This document shows, piece by piece, positions 7,645 through 17,470 of a DNA stretch of 64,000 nucleotides (positions are counted from its first letter, which is position 1; each line of letters opens with the position of its first letter). The notes below the pieces were generated by a model. It was given only the letters and a program-made list of their open reading frames with translations. It was not told the origin of the DNA and ran no database searches. Made by a program: the position numbers and the translations under genes. The stretch is from Halomonas ramblicola (GTDB taxonomy: Bacteria > Pseudomonadota > Gammaproteobacteria > Pseudomonadales > Halomonadaceae), in NCBI RefSeq assembly GCF_030409215.1, contig NZ_JAUFPL010000032.1, positions 98,872 to 162,871 on the forward strand. The letters run 5' to 3'.

Positions 7645-9326
7645 GCCTCGTCTCCCTGGCGCGACTCGAAGCGGCGCTCGATGAAGGTGGCCAGGGCCTG
7701 CTGGGAACCGCTGATGTCGGGCAGCTCGGGCCGCACCGCCTCGCCCTTGAGCTCGCGCAGGCGCTGGAGCACGGACTGCACGCCGCTGGCGTCGGTGTCG
7801 TAGTAGCCCTCGATCAGGGTCAGCGCCTTGTCGAGGCTGGCCTCGAAGAGCTCCGCCTCTTCCTTGAGCAGCGCCAGTTGGGCCTGCTCGATCACCAGCC
7901 GCACGCTCTGGCGCAGGTAGGATTCCTGCTCGGGGGAGATCAGCGCCTCCAGGGCCTCGTCGTGGTGGCGTACGGTGACCAGGTCCTTGAGCTCCTGGCC
8001 GAAGCGCGACAGCTGCTGCTGCCAGGCGCCGCTGGGCGCCTCCTCGAGACGGGCATCGGCGACGATCTCCTCGACGTCCTGGGCCAGCGGCTGGCCGGCG
8101 ATCTGTTCCTGCTGGGCGTTGAGGGCCAGCCACAGGCCGGTGCGATCGACCCGGGGCACCGCATCCAGTGCCGCCAGTTCGCTGGAGATCTCGCGGCGCA
8201 CCGGTACCAGCGCCGGGTTGTCGGCCTCGCGCAGGCGGGCATCGGCGGTGCGCAGCAGGGCGGCGGCACCCTCGACGTCGCGCTCCAGTTGCAGGCGCTG
8301 GTTGGCCAGGCGCAGCAGGTAGGCGGCCTCGGCGTGCAGCCAGTCGCGCTCGTCGGTCTCCTGCTCGCTGGCCAGCTCGGCCAGCACCTGGTCCAGGGTG
8401 TCGTCGACCTCGCCGCGATAGTCGGCGAACTCGCCCTGGAGGGTCTCGATGGCCTCTTCCAGGGCGGCCTCACGCTCGCTCTCGGCGGCCTCGAAGCGCT
8501 CCTGGAGGTCGGCCAGGTCGGTGGCGGTGGCGGCCTCGCTGGTGCGCGACTCGAGCTCGCCGATACGCGCCTGCTGGGCATCGAGCTTCTGCCAGGCCTG
8601 CCAGCCGAACAGAGCCGCGGCGATGGCCAGCAGGATCACCAGCACCAGGGCCACCACGCCGGTCTTGCCCCCCTTGCCATCGCCGCCACCGGACGGACGG
8701 GGCGCACTGGACGCGCCGCCGCTGCCGCCCGACACGGGCCGCGAGGCCGGGGTCCTGTCCTGCTTGCCGTCCTTGCCGGGTGCCGCAGACGACGATGCCG
8801 AGCCCTTCGCCGGCTCGGCCTTCTTCTCTTCCTGTTTGCCCCCCTTGTCGGCCTGGCTGCCGGAGGGCTTGTCGACCGCCTGCTTGCCGCTCCGATCGGG
8901 CTGGCCGCCAGCGGGCTTGTCGGTTGCCTGCTTGCCGCTCTGGTCGGGCTGGCCGCCGGCGGGCTTGTCGGTTGCCTGCTTGCCGCTCTGGTCAGCCTGG
9001 CCGCCGGTGGGCTTGTCGGTTGCCTGCTTGCCACTCCGGTCGGGCTGGTCGCCGGTGGGCTTGTCGGTCGTCTGCTTGCCACTCCGGTCGGCCTTGCCGC
9101 TGGCGGCCGACTCGTCTCCCGCGCCCTTGGCGGCCTCGGGCCTGGCCTCGCCAGAGGCCTTGGAGGCGGCGGCCTGACCCCGTGCGCCCTTCTCCTGGCT
9201 GGCCTTGTCGTAGCGACGCGAGCGTCGCCGCCCCGGCGGACTGCCCTTGCCGCCCTCGCCCGAGGTCGCCGACTCCGCGCCGGATGACGCCTTCTGTTCG
9301 TCCTGCTCGTGTGGTTGCTTGCTCAT
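7641..9326 (-). CDS. hemX: HemX-type membrane protein with repeat-rich N terminus
   Basis: A 561-residue single-span membrane protein of the HemX family, often labelled uroporphyrinogen-III C-methyltransferase although it lacks the SAM methylase fold. Residues 1-220 are low-complexity and charged and contain five tandem 16-residue repeats at 80-159. One transmembrane helix follows (about 223-242), then a coiled-coil (about 245-320) and a C-terminal helical domain with DERDWLHAEAAYLLRLANQ. The first 220 residues should be cytoplasmic. It lies 6 nt after hemD and overlaps hemY. Function is inferred only from the family and operon. Confidence 0.88.
   Translation of the reverse strand: MSKQPHEQDEQKASSGAESATSGEGGKGSPPGRRRSRRYDKASQEKGARGQAAASKASGEARPEAAKGAGDESAASGKADRSGKQTTDKPTGDQPDRSGKQATDKPTGGQADQSGKQATDKPAGGQPDQSGKQATDKPAGGQPDRSGKQAVDKPSGSQADKGGKQEEKKAEPAKGSASSSAAPGKDGKQDRTPASRPVSGGSGGASSAPRPSGGGDGKGGKTGVVALVLVILLAIAAALFGWQAWQKLDAQQARIGELESRTSEAATATDLADLQERFEAAESEREAALEEAIETLQGEFADYRGEVDDTLDQVLAELASEQETDERDWLHAEAAYLLRLANQRLQLERDVEGAAALLRTADARLREADNPALVPVRREISSELAALDAVPRVDRTGLWLALNAQQEQIAGQPLAQDVEEIVADARLEEAPSGAWQQQLSRFGQELKDLVTVRHHDEALEALISPEQESYLRQSVRLVIEQAQLALLKEEAELFEASLDKALTLIEGYYDTDASGVQSVLQRLRELKGEAVRPELPDISGSQQALATFIERRFESRQGDEA
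8850..9089 (-). repeat. Five tandem 48-bp coding repeats within hemX
   Basis: Five head-to-tail 48-bp units encode 16-residue blocks of the pattern D(R/Q)SGKQxTDKPxGxQx, covering HemX residues 80-159. The middle units are near identical and the outer ones drift (KQTTDKPTGDQP at one edge, KQAVDKPSGSQA at the other). The frame is kept exactly, so copy number could change by slippage without breaking the protein. Confidence 0.9.
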
Positions 9327-9332
9327 CGTGTG

Positions 9333-10124
9333 CTAGCCCTTTTCGAGATCGTCTTGATCGACATCGGCTTCCTGCGGGTCACAGGCATCGGCCACCGCCG
9401 CCACCAGCGCCGTGGGCGTGGCACCGCGCGCCACGCGAGGGGTACGGAACCCCAGCTTGCCGGCCAGTGTAGCCAACCGAGCACTGGAAACGATTAGCGG
9501 TTGGTTCAAGGCGGCGTCGGAACACCATCTTGCCAGATATTCGAGGATTTCTCCGCTGCTGACCACCAGTGCCCGGTATTCGCCATGCGCCAGGCGGCGG
9601 CGCATCTCGGCGTCGGGCGCCTGCAGGACGCGCCGGTAGACGGCCAGGCGGGTGACGCGGGCGCCGCGCGCGGCCAGGGTATCGGCGAGCAGCGGCCGCC
9701 CGCCCTCGCCGGCCACGATCAGTGCCTTCTCGCCGTCGAGCCGCCGCAGGGAACCCAGTGCCAGCAACGCCTCGCTGGTGTCCTCGCCGGTATCGAGCGG
9801 CGGCACATGAACCCGCACACCCAGTCGCTCGTGCAGCACGGCGGCGGTGGCCCGCCCCACGGCATAGTAGTCGCTGCCCAGCGGCAGCTGCGGCCAGTAG
9901 CGGTCCAGGGCCTCGGCCAGGCACTCGGCGGCGAAGGGGCTGACCACCACCACACGGCGGAAGTGGTCGAAGTCGAGCCAGGCGGCGCGCCGCTCCGGCG
10001 TCTCGGGGAGCACCTCGAGACGCATCGCCTCGAGACGCGCCACCGGCCAGCCGCGCGCCGCCATGGCGGCCGCCAGCGCCTCCCCGCGCGCCCCGGGCCG
10101 GGTGACCAGGACCGGACGGTGCAT
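9333..10124 (-). CDS. hemD: Uroporphyrinogen-III synthase
   Basis: A 263-residue HemD, which closes and inverts ring D of hydroxymethylbilane to give uroporphyrinogen III. HemD proteins are poorly conserved; the support here is the N-terminal PVLVTRPGARGEAL motif, the VVVSPFAAE segment, YYAVGRATAAVL, and a late VVSSGEILEYL region of the second Rossmann-like half. The start ATG overlaps the hemC stop by one base (TGATG), which also fixes the frame. Position between hemC and hemX is typical for pseudomonad-type gammaproteobacteria. Confidence 0.9.
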   Translation of the reverse strand: MHRPVLVTRPGARGEALAAAMAARGWPVARLEAMRLEVLPETPERRAAWLDFDHFRRVVVVSPFAAECLAEALDRYWPQLPLGSDYYAVGRATAAVLHERLGVRVHVPPLDTGEDTSEALLALGSLRRLDGEKALIVAGEGGRPLLADTLAARGARVTRLAVYRRVLQAPDAEMRRRLAHGEYRALVVSSGEILEYLARWCSDAALNQPLIVSSARLATLAGKLGFRTPRVARGATPTALVAAVADACDPQEADVDQDDLEKG

Positions 10125-11065
10125 CAGGTGGCGCCGTAGACCTCGGCGAGGATCTCGCCGGCGCCCATCTCGAGCAGCTCCTCGGCCACGCGGATGCCCA
10201 GGGCCTCGGGCTCGTGGAGGGAGCCGCGCCCCTCGGCGCGCAGCACCCGGGAACCGTCCGGGGTCCCCACCAGGGCGCGCAGCCACAGGGTCTGGTCGTC
10301 GTCCTCGAAGATCGCGTGGCCGCCGATGGGCACCTGGCAGCCGCCCTCCAGGCGGGTGTTCATGGCCCGTTCGGCGCGCACCCGGGTGGCGGTGGCCGGA
10401 TCGTCCAGCGGCGCCAGCAGGTTGATCAGTTCGGGATCGTGGAGGCGACACTCGATGCCCAGCGCGCCCTGCCCGCAGGCCGGCAGGCACACCTCGGGCG
10501 GCAGTTCCATGGTGATGCGATCCGCGAGCCCCAGGCGCTTGAGGCCGGAGGTGGCCAGGATGATGGCGTCGAACTCGCCGCCGTCGAGCTTGCCCAGGCG
10601 AGTCTGGACGTTGCCGCGCAGGGTGAGGATCTCCAGGTCGGGGCGGGCCTCGCGCATCTGCAGGCCGCGGCGCAGGCTGGAGGTGCCGATGCGCGCCCCC
10701 TCGGGCAGCTCGTCGAGCGAGGCGTAGTGGTTGGAGACGAAGGCGTCGGTGGGGTCGGCCCCCTCCAGGATCACCGACAGGCCCAGGCCCTCGGGGAAGT
10801 GCATGGGCACATCCTTCATGGAGTGCACGGCGATGTCGGCGCGGCCGTCGAGCATCGCCTCCTCCAGCTCCTTGACGAAGAGCGCCTTGCCGCCCACCTT
10901 GGCCAGCGGCGTGTCGAGGATCTTGTCGCCCCGGGTGGACAGCGCCACCAGCTCCACCTCCAGGCCGGGGTGGGTGGCCAGCAGGCGGTCGCGGACGTAC
11001 TCGGCCTGCCACATGGCCAGTTGACTCTTGCGAGTGGCGATACGCAGCTTGGTGATGGGTTGCAC
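10124..11065 (-). CDS. hemC: Hydroxymethylbilane synthase (porphobilinogen deaminase)
   Basis: A 313-residue porphobilinogen deaminase that joins four porphobilinogen units into hydroxymethylbilane. Visible are [14 protein letters not shown] at the N terminus, the catalytic-aspartate segment [14 protein letters not shown], the loop with RRGLQM, and the dipyrromethane-cofactor cysteine in [11 protein letters not shown] (around residue 245). The start is GTG at 11065 with GGGAG upstream. It is the first gene of hemCDXY and is divergent from argH across 274 bp. Confidence 0.97.
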   Translation of the reverse strand: MQPITKLRIATRKSQLAMWQAEYVRDRLLATHPGLEVELVALSTRGDKILDTPLAKVGGKALFVKELEEAMLDGRADIAVHSMKDVPMHFPEGLGLSVILEGADPTDAFVSNHYASLDELPEGARIGTSSLRRGLQMREARPDLEILTLRGNVQTRLGKLDGGEFDAIILATSGLKRLGLADRITMELPPEVCLPACGQGALGIECRLHDPELINLLAPLDDPATATRVRAERAMNTRLEGGCQVPIGGHAIFEDDDQTLWLRALVGTPDGSRVLRAEGRGSLHEPEALGIRVAEELLEMGAGEILAEVYGAT

Positions 11066-11155
11066 GAGGTTCTCCCTGTACCGGTTCCCTCGCCGGCGAC
11101 GCAGACGACGCTAGCGCCCGGCAATGATGGCATTCTCTGTTGACTCTTGTCGGTC

Positions 11156-11184
11156 ATCATAAAGCACGCGGCAGGGCAGGAAAA
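11156..11184 (-). promoter_or_regulatory. Putative hemC promoter
   Basis: On the minus strand TTTTCC (11184-11179) and TATGAT (11161-11156) are separated by 17 bp. The -10 matches the sigma-70 consensus at five of six positions; the -35 is weak. It lies about 90 bp upstream of the hemC GTG. Confidence 0.4.
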
Positions 11185-11240
11185 ATCCACGCCTCGCGCC
11201 GCCCGGCGAGCGCCGTGCCCCTCGCCTGCCCCGCCGACTC

Positions 11241-11249
11241 TGGTACACT
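11241..11249 (+). promoter_or_regulatory. Putative extended -10 promoter for argH
   Basis: TGGTACACT is a TGn-extended -10 element placed about 90 bp upstream of the chosen argH start. No convincing -35 is seen, which is tolerated for extended -10 promoters. Confidence 0.3.
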
Positions 11250-11339
11250 GCCGGCATGTCATCAGCGCGCCGCCGAACCGGCGCCGGGGCCCTCCCGTCC
11301 CCGAGTCAAACGCAACCCGTCATGCAGGATGTCCAGCCG

Positions 11340-12758
11340 ATGAGCCCTAGTTCTTCAACCCCTGGCACCAACCAGTCCTGGGGCGGCCGCTTCAGCGAGC
11401 CTACCGACGCCTTCGTCGCCCGCTTCACCGCCTCGGAGGCGTTCGACCGCCGCCTCGCCTTCCACGACATCCAGGGCTCCATCGCCCACGCCACCATGCT
11501 GGCCCGGGTCGGGGTGCTCAGCGGGGCCGAGCGCGACGCCATCATCGCCGGCCTCGAGGAGGTCCGCGGCGAGATCGAGCGCGGCGAGTTCCCCTGGTCG
11601 GTGGAGCTCGAGGACGTGCATATGAACGTCGAGGCACGGCTCACCGAGAAGATCGGCATCACCGGCAAGAAGCTGCACACCGGCCGCTCGCGCAACGACC
11701 AGGTGGCCACCGACATCCGCCTCTTCCTGCGTGACGAGATCGACACCGTGGCAGCCGAGCTGGCCCGGCTGCGCGAGGGGCTGATCGAGCTGGCCGACCG
11801 CGAGGCGGACACCATCATGCCCGGCTTCACCCACCTGCAGACCGCCCAGCCGGTGACCTTCGGCCACCACCTGCTGGCCTGGCAGGAGATGCTGGCCCGC
11901 GACCACGAGCGGCTGCTCGACTGCCGCCGCCGGGTCAACGTCATGCCGCTGGGTGCCGCCGCCCTGGCCGGTACCACCTACCCCATCGACCGCCACGTCA
12001 CCGCCGAGCTGCTGGGCTTCGAGCGTCCCGCGGAGAACAGCCTGGACGCGGTCAGCGATCGCGACTTCGCCATCGAGTTCACGGCCTTCGCCAGCGTGCT
12101 GCTGATGCACCTGTCGCGGATGAGCGAGGAGCTGGTGCTGTGGACCAGCGCCCAGTTCGACTTCATCGACCTGCCCGACCGCTTCTGTACCGGCTCCTCC
12201 ATCATGCCGCAGAAGAAGAACCCCGACGTGCCCGAGCTGGTGCGCGGCAAGTCCGGCCGGGTCTACGGCCACCTGATGGGCCTGCTGACCCTGATGAAGT
12301 CCCAGCCGCTGGCCTACAACAAGGACAACCAGGAGGACAAGGAGCCGCTGTTCGACGCCGTGGACACCGTCCAGGACTGCCTCAAGGCGTTCGCCGACAT
12401 GGTGCCGGCCATCGAACCCAAGAAGGCCAACATGGCCGAGGCCGCCCGCCGCGGCTTCTCCACCGCCACCGACCTGGCCGACTACCTGGTGTGCCGCGGG
12501 GTGGCCTTCCGCGACGCCCACGAGATCGTCGGCCAGGCCGTGGCCTTCGGGTTGCGCGAGGGCAGGGACCTCTCCGAGATGAGTCTCGAGGAGCTCCAGC
12601 GGTTCTCCGACACCATCGAGGCGGACGTCTTCGAGGTGCTGACCCTGGAGGGCTCGGTGGCGGCCCGCAACCATATCGGCGGCACCGCCCCGGACCAGGT
12701 GCGCGCCGCCGCCCAGCGCGCCCGCGAGGCCCTGGCCAGCCTGGCGGGAGGCGCCTGA
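11340..12758 (+). CDS. argH: Argininosuccinate lyase
   Basis: A 472-residue argininosuccinate lyase, the last step of arginine synthesis (argininosuccinate to arginine and fumarate). The fumarase-superfamily signature [12 protein letters not shown] is present around residue 285. [13 protein letters not shown] and [14 protein letters not shown] also match. The frame is open upstream to 11256. I prefer the ATG at 11340, because the protein core begins at [16 protein letters not shown] and extra N-terminal residues are not family-like; 11322 is an alternative. It is followed by lptM with a one-base overlap, so arginine and lysine branches may share a transcript. Confidence 0.95.
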   Translation: MSPSSSTPGTNQSWGGRFSEPTDAFVARFTASEAFDRRLAFHDIQGSIAHATMLARVGVLSGAERDAIIAGLEEVRGEIERGEFPWSVELEDVHMNVEARLTEKIGITGKKLHTGRSRNDQVATDIRLFLRDEIDTVAAELARLREGLIELADREADTIMPGFTHLQTAQPVTFGHHLLAWQEMLARDHERLLDCRRRVNVMPLGAAALAGTTYPIDRHVTAELLGFERPAENSLDAVSDRDFAIEFTAFASVLLMHLSRMSEELVLWTSAQFDFIDLPDRFCTGSSIMPQKKNPDVPELVRGKSGRVYGHLMGLLTLMKSQPLAYNKDNQEDKEPLFDAVDTVQDCLKAFADMVPAIEPKKANMAEAARRGFSTATDLADYLVCRGVAFRDAHEIVGQAVAFGLREGRDLSEMSLEELQRFSDTIEADVFEVLTLEGSVAARNHIGGTAPDQVRAAAQRAREALASLAGGA

Positions 12759-12919
12759 TGGGCCGGCTCAGCGCCGCCGTCGCCGCGGCCCTGCTGCTGG
12801 CCGCCCTGCTGGTCGGCTGCGGCCAGAAGGGGCCGCTCTACCTGCCCGGCGACGAGCAGGCCGCCGAGCAGTACGGCGCCGAGCCGGACGACGACGCCTC
12901 CCCAGACGACGAGAACTAG
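12758..12919 (+). CDS. lptM: LptM/YifL-type small lipoprotein
   Basis: A 53-residue lipoprotein too short for many gene finders. The signal peptide ends in a lipobox (LVGCG, Cys about residue 22), followed directly by [11 protein letters not shown], which is the LptM (YifL) signature. The tail is very acidic ([10 protein letters not shown]). In E. coli LptM assists maturation of the LptDE outer-membrane LPS translocon. It starts inside the argH stop (TGATG) and ends 2 nt before lysA, the same place it holds next to dapF in enterobacteria. Confidence 0.85.
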   Translation: MGRLSAAVAAALLLAALLVGCGQKGPLYLPGDEQAAEQYGAEPDDDASPDDEN

Positions 12920-12921
12920 GC

Positions 12922-14193
12922 ATGGACCACTTCGAATATCGCGACGGCGTGCTCTACGGCGAGGAGGTCCCCCTGACCCGCATCGCCGAGCAGTTCGGCA
13001 CGCCCTGCTACGTCTACTCACGGGCCACCCTGGCCCGCCACTTCCGCGCCTACACCGAGGCGCTGGGCGACCACCCGCACCTGATCTGCTATGCGGTGAA
13101 GGCCAACTCCAACCTCGCCGTGCTGGGCCTGCTGGCCCGCCTGGGGGCCGGCTTCGACATCGTCTCGCTGGGCGAACTGGAGCGGGTGCTGGCCGCCGGC
13201 GGCGACCCGACCCGGGTGGTCTTCTCCGGGGTGGCCAAGCAGGAGGCCGAGATGGCCCGCGCCCTGGAGGTGGGCATCAAGTGCTTCAACGTCGAGTCGC
13301 GCGCCGAGCTCGAGCGCCTCGACGCCGTGGCCGGCCGGCTCGGCAAGGTGGCGCCGGTATCGCTGCGGGTCAACCCGGACGTGGACGCCGGCACCCATCC
13401 CTACATCTCCACCGGCCTCAAGGACAACAAGTTCGGCATCCCGGTGGACGAGGCCCTGGAGGTCTACGAGCTGGCGGCGCGCCTGCCCCACCTGCGCATC
13501 GCCGGCCTGGACTGCCATATCGGCTCCCAGCTCACCGAACTGGCGCCCTTCCTCGATGCCCTGGATCGCTTGCTGGTGCTGCTGGAGCGCCTGCACGGCC
13601 GCGGCATCGAGGTCGACCATCTGGACCTGGGTGGCGGCCTCGGCGTGCCCTATCGCGACGAGCGCCCGCCGGCGCCCTTCGACTACGCCGCCGCCCTACT
13701 CGAGCGCCTGGCCCGCTGGGAGGGCAGCGAGCGGCTGACCCTGCTGTTCGAGCCGGGTCGCTCCATCGCCGCCAACGCCGGCGTGCTGCTGACCCGGGTG
13801 GAGTTCCTCAAGCCCAGCGAGACCCGGAACTTCGCCATCGTCGATGCGGCCATGAACGACCTGATCCGCCCCTCGCTCTACCAGGCGTGGCAGGCGATCC
13901 TGCCGGTCGACACCCGCGCCGCTCGCGACGCCGCCACCTACGACGTGGTGGGCCCGGTGTGCGAGACCGGCGACTTCCTGGGCAAGGAGCGCGAACTGGC
14001 CATCGCCGCCGGCGACCTGCTGGCGGTGCGCTCCGCCGGCGCCTACGGCTTCGTGATGGCGTCGAACTACAACAGCCGCCCGCGCCCGGCGGAGGTGATG
14101 GTGGACGGCGACGCCGCCCATCTGGTGCGCCGCCGCGAGCACCTGGAGGACCTCTGGGCCGGCGAGGCCCTGCTGCCGGAGGACGCCCGCTGA
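12922..14193 (+). CDS. lysA: Diaminopimelate decarboxylase
   Basis: A 423-residue PLP enzyme of fold type III that decarboxylates meso-diaminopimelate to lysine. The PLP lysine lies in CYAVKANSN (about residues 54-62). Also visible are HIGSQL, the glycine-rich phosphate loop [16 protein letters not shown] and the second-subunit active-site cysteine motif GPVCETGDF. The length is normal for the family. It is two bases after lptM and overlaps dapF by one base, so the branch-point enzyme pair is translated together. Confidence 0.97.
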   Translation: MDHFEYRDGVLYGEEVPLTRIAEQFGTPCYVYSRATLARHFRAYTEALGDHPHLICYAVKANSNLAVLGLLARLGAGFDIVSLGELERVLAAGGDPTRVVFSGVAKQEAEMARALEVGIKCFNVESRAELERLDAVAGRLGKVAPVSLRVNPDVDAGTHPYISTGLKDNKFGIPVDEALEVYELAARLPHLRIAGLDCHIGSQLTELAPFLDALDRLLVLLERLHGRGIEVDHLDLGGGLGVPYRDERPPAPFDYAAALLERLARWEGSERLTLLFEPGRSIAANAGVLLTRVEFLKPSETRNFAIVDAAMNDLIRPSLYQAWQAILPVDTRAARDAATYDVVGPVCETGDFLGKERELAIAAGDLLAVRSAGAYGFVMASNYNSRPRPAEVMVDGDAAHLVRRREHLEDLWAGEALLPEDAR

Positions 14194-15023
14194 TGCTGCT
14201 GCACTTCACCAAGATGCATGGCCTCGGCAACGACTTCATGGTGGTCGACCTGGTCACCCAGCGCGCCCGCCTGCACGACGACCAGGTCCGCCGCCTGGCC
14301 GACCGCCGCTTCGGCGTCGGCTTCGACCAGCTGCTGGTGGTGGAGCCGCCCCGCGACCCGGACATGGACTTCCGCTACCGCATCTACAACGCCGACGGCA
14401 GCGAGGTGGAGAACTGCGGCAACGGCGCGCGCTGCTTCGCGCGCTTCGTGCGCGACCAGCGCCTCACCCACAAGCGCGAGATCCACGTGGAGACCGCCGG
14501 CGGCCCCCTGGTGCTGCGGGTGGAGGACGATGGCCGCATCCGCGTCGACATGGGCGCGCCGCGCTTCTCCCCGGCCGACCTGCCCTTCGACGCCGAGGAG
14601 GACCGCCTGCTGCATCCGCTGGAGGTGGCCGGCGAGCGCCTCGAGATCGCCGTGGTTTCCCTGGGCAACCCCCATGCGGTGCTGCGCGTCGACGACGTCG
14701 CCACCTTCCCCGTCGAGCGCCTGGGCCCGGTCATCGAGACCCATCCGCGCTTCCCGCGGCGGGTCAACGCCGGCTTCATGCAGGTCGTTTCCGCCCACGA
14801 GATCCGCCTGCGGGTATACGAGCGCGGCAGCGGCGAGACCCTGGCCTGCGGCACCGGCGCCTGTGCCGCCGTGGCCTGCGGCATCCGCCAGGGCGTGCTG
14901 GAGAGCCCCGTCACCGTGCACCTGTCGGGCGGCAACCTGACCATCGAGTGGCCCGGGGAGGGCGCCCTGACCATGATCGGCCCCGCCGAACGCGTCTTCG
15001 ACGGCCGCCTGGTCCTCAACTGA
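14193..15023 (+). CDS. dapF: Diaminopimelate epimerase
   Basis: A 276-residue DapF that interconverts LL- and meso-diaminopimelate, supplying both lysine and peptidoglycan. Both catalytic cysteines are seen, in ENCGNGARC (about residue 73) and ACGTGACAA (about 218). The N terminus [11 protein letters not shown] is diagnostic. The ATG overlaps the lysA stop (TGATG). It is the third gene of a run conserved with E. coli (yifL-dapF-yigA-xerC-yigB), with lysA inserted. Confidence 0.97.
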   Translation: MLLHFTKMHGLGNDFMVVDLVTQRARLHDDQVRRLADRRFGVGFDQLLVVEPPRDPDMDFRYRIYNADGSEVENCGNGARCFARFVRDQRLTHKREIHVETAGGPLVLRVEDDGRIRVDMGAPRFSPADLPFDAEEDRLLHPLEVAGERLEIAVVSLGNPHAVLRVDDVATFPVERLGPVIETHPRFPRRVNAGFMQVVSAHEIRLRVYERGSGETLACGTGACAAVACGIRQGVLESPVTVHLSGGNLTIEWPGEGALTMIGPAERVFDGRLVLN

Positions 15024-15051
15024 TCCGCCCAGACCGACCGAGGAGTTGTGC

Positions 15052-15768
15052 ATGTCACGAGCCGTCCCCGAACCGCGCAAGACCCTCGACCCGGACCGGG
15101 TCGCCGAATGGCTGGCTACCCACCCGGACTTCTTCGTCGGTCGCGAGGGGCTGCTGCAGCAGCTCAGGGTGCCCCACCCCGAGGCGCGCGGCGCCACCTC
15201 GCTGCTCGAGCGCCTGGTCCACGACCTGCGCGCCCGCGCCGAGCAGGCCGAATGGCGGCTCGAGCAGCTGCTGGAGTCGGCGCGCCACAACGAGGCCCAG
15301 TACCGGCGAACCCGCGAGTTGGTGCTGGCCCTGCTCGAGGCCGAGGACCGCGACGCCCTGGGCCAGGCCCTGGCCACCCAGTTCAGCGAACGCTTCGAGA
15401 CCCCGGCAGTGGCGCTGTGGTGCCCGGCCGCCCTCACCGACGCCGAGCCCCGGCCGCCCCAGGCACCACGCCAGGTGCTCGACGAGCACGCCGGCTCGCG
15501 CCTGGCGGCACTGCTCGACGGCCGCGCCAGCCGCTGCACCCGGCTGACCCCCACCGACTGGAAGCGCCTGCTGCCCCATGTGCCGGCGCCGCGCAAGTCG
15601 GGCTCCTGCGCCCTTTCCCGGCTGACCCTGGGCGAGCCGCTGGGCTACCTGGTACTGGCCAGCCCCGATCCGGATCACTTCCGTGCCAGCATGGACACCC
15701 TGTTCACCGAGTACGTCGGCGACGTGGTCGCCCGGCTGCTGATGCGCCTCGGCCCGGATCATGGCTAG
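15052..15768 (+). CDS. DUF484 family protein (YigA-like)
   Basis: A 238-residue cytoplasmic protein of the DUF484 family, found between dapF and xerC across gammaproteobacteria. It begins with VAEWLATHPDFFVGREGLL, which is the family hallmark. A predicted helical/coiled segment with SLLERLVHDLRARAEQAEWRLEQLL follows, and then a GAF-like C-terminal part. The start is the ATG at 15052 with AGGAG seven bases upstream. Its function is unknown. It overlaps xerC by eight bases, so the two are likely translationally coupled. Confidence 0.9.
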   Translation: MSRAVPEPRKTLDPDRVAEWLATHPDFFVGREGLLQQLRVPHPEARGATSLLERLVHDLRARAEQAEWRLEQLLESARHNEAQYRRTRELVLALLEAEDRDALGQALATQFSERFETPAVALWCPAALTDAEPRPPQAPRQVLDEHAGSRLAALLDGRASRCTRLTPTDWKRLLPHVPAPRKSGSCALSRLTLGEPLGYLVLASPDPDHFRASMDTLFTEYVGDVVARLLMRLGPDHG

Positions 15769-16687
15769 CCACTCCCCCGCGGCAGGCCCGCTGACCGCGG
15801 AGGTCGAGGCCTTCCTGGCGGCGCTTTCGCGCACCGCCAGCCCCGCCACCCTGGACGCCTATCGCCGCGACCTGACCGCCCTGCTGGCCTTCCTCGCCGA
15901 GCGCGACATCGACGACTGGCGCGCCCTGGACGCCGGCCTGCTGCGCCGCTTCCTGGGCGGCGAGCGCGCCCGGGGCCTGGCGCCGCGCAGCCTGGCCCGG
16001 CGCCGCTCGGCGTGCTCACGGCTGGCCGACCACCTGGTGGCCCGCGGCCACCTCGACCACAACCCGGTGGCCCTGACCCGCGCGCCGCGCCAGCCCCGCC
16101 ACCTGCCGAGCCCGGTGGACGTCGACCGCCTGGCGCACTTCCTCGACACCCCCCACGACGGCTCGCCCCTGGCGGTGCGCGACCAGGCGATGCTCGAGCT
16201 CTTCTACTCCAGCGGCCTGCGCCTGGCGGAGCTGGCCGGGCTGGACCTGGTCGACCTGCGGCCGCAGCGGGTACGCGTGCGCGGCAAGGGCGACAAGCCG
16301 CGCCAGGTGCCGGTGGGCAGACGCGCCCACCAGGCCCTGGAGGCCTGGCTCGGCATGCGCAGCGCCCTGGCCGCGCCGGACGAGACGGCGCTGTTCGTCG
16401 GCGCCCGCGGCACGCGCCTCGGCCATCGCGCCATCCAGCAACGCCTCGCCCAGGTCGCCCGGCGCCGCGGGCTCGACGAGCACCTCCATCCCCACCGGCT
16501 GCGCCACTCCTTCGCCAGCCACCTGTTGGAGTCGAGCCAGGACCTGCGTGCCGTCCAGGAGCTGCTGGGCCACGCCAACCTGGCCACCACCCAGGTCTAC
16601 ACCCGGCTGGACTGGCAACACCTGGCGGCCAGCTACGACGCCGCCCACCCCCGGGCGCGGCGACGCCGCGACGAGGAGACGCCATGA
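15761..16687 (+). CDS. xerC: Tyrosine recombinase XerC
   Basis: A 308-residue tyrosine recombinase that, with XerD, resolves chromosome dimers at dif. The N-terminal core-binding domain covers about residues 1-110. The catalytic set is visible: Arg in SSGLRLAELAGL, Lys in GKGDKPRQVP, HRLRHSFASHL, then GHANLATTQVYTRLD with the nucleophilic Tyr. The gene order dapF-DUF484-xerC-HAD is the housekeeping context, so this is not a phage or integron integrase. Its stop overlaps the next gene by four bases. Confidence 0.95.
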   Translation: MASHSPAAGPLTAEVEAFLAALSRTASPATLDAYRRDLTALLAFLAERDIDDWRALDAGLLRRFLGGERARGLAPRSLARRRSACSRLADHLVARGHLDHNPVALTRAPRQPRHLPSPVDVDRLAHFLDTPHDGSPLAVRDQAMLELFYSSGLRLAELAGLDLVDLRPQRVRVRGKGDKPRQVPVGRRAHQALEAWLGMRSALAAPDETALFVGARGTRLGHRAIQQRLAQVARRRGLDEHLHPHRLRHSFASHLLESSQDLRAVQELLGHANLATTQVYTRLDWQHLAASYDAAHPRARRRRDEETP

Positions 16688-17418
16688 GGCTGGAGGCGAT
16701 CACCTTCGACCTGGACGACACCCTGTGGGACAACGGCGGGGTGATGGCGCGCACCGAGCGCGGCCACTACGCCTGGCTCGACGCGGCCCTGGCCGAGTGG
16801 CTCGCCGCCCTCGGCGAGCCACGGGACACGCGCTTCGCCGAGCGCTTCGCGCTGGAGGCCTTCGTCGCCCGCCGCCAGGCCCTGGCCCGGGCGCACCCGC
16901 TGCGCCGCGGCGACTTCACCTGGCTGCGCCGGCGGGCGCTGGTCGAGCTGCTGGGCGAATACGGCCTGGCGAGGGAGCACGCCGAGCACTGGGCGGGGCG
17001 GGCCATGGAGCGCTTTATGGCGCTCAGGCACGAGATAACACCGCATGAGGGGATCGATGACCTGCTGAGCGAACTCGGGAGGCGCTATCGACTGGCGAGC
17101 ATCACCAACGGCAACGTGGAGGTGGCCCGCCTGCCGCTGGGGCGCCACTTCCCGGTGGCCATCGCCGCCGGCGAGATGCTCGCCCCCAAGCCCGACCCGC
17201 GCCCCTTCCTGGCCGCCCTGTCACGGCTGGGCACCCGGCCGGCACGGGCACTGCACGTGGGCGATTCCTGGGCGGAGGACGCCCTGCCCGCCCGGCGCCT
17301 GGGCATGCAGGCGGCGTGGATCGGCGAGGCGGACCGTCCGCTGCCACCGGGCATTCACCGCCTGGCCCATGTGCGCGAGCTGCCGGCGCTGATCGCCTGG
17401 CTGGAGAAGCAGCGTTGA
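16684..17418 (+). CDS. HAD-superfamily phosphatase (YigB-like)
   Basis: A 244-residue haloacid-dehalogenase-type hydrolase. Motif I is FDLDDTLWDN (residues 8-17), motif II is ITNGN, the motif III lysine is in APKPDPRPF, and motif IV is HVGDSWAED. A helical cap follows motif I. The E. coli homologue YigB, in the same position after xerC, dephosphorylates FMN and sugar phosphates, so an FMN phosphatase role is plausible but not shown here. The ATG overlaps the xerC stop (ATGA). It is the last gene of the argH-to-yigB run and converges on engB. Confidence 0.9.
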   Translation: MRLEAITFDLDDTLWDNGGVMARTERGHYAWLDAALAEWLAALGEPRDTRFAERFALEAFVARRQALARAHPLRRGDFTWLRRRALVELLGEYGLAREHAEHWAGRAMERFMALRHEITPHEGIDDLLSELGRRYRLASITNGNVEVARLPLGRHFPVAIAAGEMLAPKPDPRPFLAALSRLGTRPARALHVGDSWAEDALPARRLGMQAAWIGEADRPLPPGIHRLAHVRELPALIAWLEKQR

Positions 17419-17470
17419 CAGCGAGGAGGAGTGCTGGAGATCCCGTTGGGGTCAGCACCGGCCTTCGGTA

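Noticed and set aside
8850..9089. Regular 48-bp repeats considered as a CRISPR array.
   Set aside because: Units are directly contiguous with no unique spacers, and they keep the hemX reading frame as 16-residue blocks.
15761..16687. A tyrosine recombinase considered as a mobile-element integrase.
   Set aside because: Its length, motifs and the dapF-DUF484-xerC-HAD context are those of chromosomal XerC. No attachment-site repeats or phage genes are nearby.
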